Positions 62,685-64,000 of a DNA stretch of 64,000 nucleotides are shown here, piece after piece (the stretch's first letter is position 1; the number at the start of each line of letters is the position of its first letter). Under the pieces are notes generated by a model that was not told where the DNA came from, searched no databases, and saw only the letters and a list, made by a program, of their open reading frames with translations. Position numbers and translations under genes: made by a program. This DNA is from Microbacterium sp. Its GTDB lineage: Bacteria; Actinomycetota; Actinomycetes; Actinomycetales; Microbacteriaceae. The DNA is taken from positions 248,001 through 312,000 of the forward strand of contig JAITLK010000001.1 in assembly GCA_031277945.1 (NCBI GenBank). Reading direction: 5' to 3'.

Positions 62685-64000
62685 TCAGGATCCGCGCAGT
62701 GCCGCGACGGGTTCGATCCGTGCGGCGCGGCCGGCCGGATACGCACCGGCGAGCCATCCCACCACCGCGCCCAGCAGCGCGCCACCGATCGCGACCCAGG
62801 GTTGCACCACCGGTGTCCACCCCTGCGTCAGCGAGACGATGACGATGGCGAAGACGCCGACGCTCGCACCGATCAGTCCACCGAGCAGGCCGATGATCAC
62901 CGACTCCACCATGAACTGCGTGGCGATCTGCCGCCTCGTCGCACCCACCGCCCGGCGAAGACCGATCTCCCCCACCCGCTCCATCACGTTCAGCAGCGTG
63001 ACGTTGGCGATGCCGAGCGCACCCGCCAGCAGCACGATGCCGCCGAGGATCAGGAAGACGAAGTTCACGTCGGCCTGCACATTGCTGGCCAGCGACGAGC
63101 GCGACGGCGGCGCGGCGGCCTCCAGCGTCTCGGGCGCGTTCGGGGCCAGCACCAGCGGGGCCTGCTTCGCCACCTGCTGACCGGCACCGACGGCGATGCG
63201 GATCTGCAATTCGCTCGGGGCCCCGAGGCGGAAGTCCGCCGAAGCCGACTGCGAAGGGATGATCACGGCGTCTCGGAGATCCGAGCGACGTTGGAAGTCG
63301 TCCACGATACCGATGACGGCATACGGGATCCCGGAGATGAAGATCGCGGGCTGACGGTCGATGCGCAGTACCCCGAGGCTCTCCGCCGCGCCCGCTCCGA
63401 GCACGGCGACCCGGTCCGCCCGCTGATCGTGGCCCGCGTCGAACATCCGCCCGCTGGTGATGGTCGCGTGCAGCGTCGCGAGAACGTCACCAGAGGCGGC
63501 GACGAGACTCGGCGGCGCCTTCTGCGGTGCTGACGGATCCACGATGGGCACGGCGGTGATCGGCTCCGAGCCGAGGTTCACGTCGCTGATCAGAGCGGCG
63601 CCCTCCACCCCGACCAGGGTCATCACACGTTCCGGCGCATCCCATGGAATGCGTCCGGCCGCGGCGGTGGTGTCCCCACCGGTGCGAGCCTTGGCGGGCG
63701 TGACCTGAACGGTGGTCTGGGCGACCGCATCGAACTGGCTCGCGATCTGGCCCGCCGTGGTCTCCGCGAATCCGATCGTGGCGACCAGGGCACCGATGCC
63801 GAGCACCGTTCCCAGCGTCGTCATGATGAGTCGGCCGGGCCGGGCACCGATGTCCGCGGTCGCTTCGGCGACGAGATCCTGCAGCGTGAAACGGTCGGCA
63901 TGGGGCACGGGTCGCAGGAGCGCGGCGACACCGGTCGGCGCCGACTCCGCACCTGCGGCGTCCGCTTCCTCCGGCGCGATCTTCGGTCGACGACGGAAGG
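62685..64000 (-). CDS. MacB/FtsX-type ABC permease, 5' end probably beyond the window
   Basis: Permease of the MacB-PCD/FtsX family. A first membrane segment (LIMTTLGTVLGIGALVATIG), an extracytoplasmic domain of ~220 residues, then three segments with GEIGLRRAVGATRRQI, the family signature. The frame stays open to the window edge; a GTG at 63908 is possible but lacks a ribosome site and is preceded by in-frame linker-like sequence. The partner ATPase is expected just outside the window. Confidence 0.85.
   Translation of the reverse strand, partial: FRRRPKIAPEEADAAGAESAPTGVAALLRPVPHADRFTLQDLVAEATADIGARPGRLIMTTLGTVLGIGALVATIGFAETTAGQIASQFDAVAQTTVQVTPAKARTGGDTTAAAGRIPWDAPERVMTLVGVEGAALISDVNLGSEPITAVPIVDPSAPQKAPPSLVAASGDVLATLHATITSGRMFDAGHDQRADRVAVLGAGAAESLGVLRIDRQPAIFISGIPYAVIGIVDDFQRRSDLRDAVIIPSQSASADFRLGAPSELQIRIAVGAGQQVAKQAPLVLAPNAPETLEAAAPPSRSSLASNVQADVNFVFLILGGIVLLAGALGIANVTLLNVMERVGEIGLRRAVGATRRQIATQFMVESVIIGLLGGLIGASVGVFAIVIVSLTQGWTPVVQPWVAIGGALLGAVVGWLAGAYPAGRAARIEPVAALRGS

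Overview
The window is high-GC actinobacterial DNA. GTG starts, GTGA/ATGA stop-start overlaps and start codons placed 5-7 nt after a TANNNT -10 box are frequent. The block parA-scpA-scpB-rluB-tyrA-cmk-der at the right end is typical of Microbacteriaceae, so a Microbacterium-like organism is the best guess. This is inferred from gene content and order; no database was searched.

Left third (1-30.5 kb): (a) A sugar locus on the minus strand encodes a peptide-type ABC importer (binding lipoprotein, permease, a fused permease-ATPase and a second ATPase) translationally coupled to a GH20 hexosaminidase and a GH1 beta-glucosidase cut by the window edge. It diverges from a TetR regulator coupled to a GH3 beta-glucosidase, with two operator-like palindromes between them. 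(b) An alpha/beta hydrolase is coupled to a MarR-like regulator. (c) A large iron locus holds two siderophore-type ABC importers, an IrtAB-like pair of exporter-fold ABC half transporters, a siderophore-interacting flavoprotein and two AraC regulators, with two candidate iron boxes. (d) Next come a glutamate-racemase homologue lacking both catalytic cysteines, an SMR efflux pump with its TetR repressor and a perfect 30-bp palindrome, an MFS pump with its TetR, and an NTF2-like protein.

Middle (30.8-35.8 kb): a restriction-modification cassette contains a zinc-ribbon protein with a HEPN-type motif, a Vsr nuclease, two different PD-(D/E)XK-like proteins and a C5 cytosine methyltransferase. It is flanked by an imperfect direct repeat of about 30 bp.

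Island (35,880-52,211): a 16.3-kb integrative element sits in the 3' end of tRNA-Pro(GGG), bounded by an exact 38-bp repeat, with a tyrosine integrase and an excisionase-like gene beside the intact tRNA. Its cargo is defence-like: a SIR2-type NADase with a large C-terminal region, a coupled two-gene module (membrane protein plus a 328-aa partner) that I cannot assign, and a 1215-aa protein joining a DUF4365-type nuclease, tetratricopeptide-like repeats and a PIN-like nuclease. A large serine recombinase and a second tRNA-like 3' fragment suggest layered insertions.

Right end (52.2-64 kb): core chromosome with a GNAT acetyltransferase, a lysoplasmalogenase-family membrane protein, an S4 protein, a Nudix-NYN fusion, then der, cmk, tyrA, rluB, scpB, scpA, parA and a MacB/FtsX-type permease that runs to the window edge.

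The best candidates for undescribed biology are the DUF4365-repeat-PIN protein, the two-gene membrane module, and the HEPN/two-nuclease R-M cassette.
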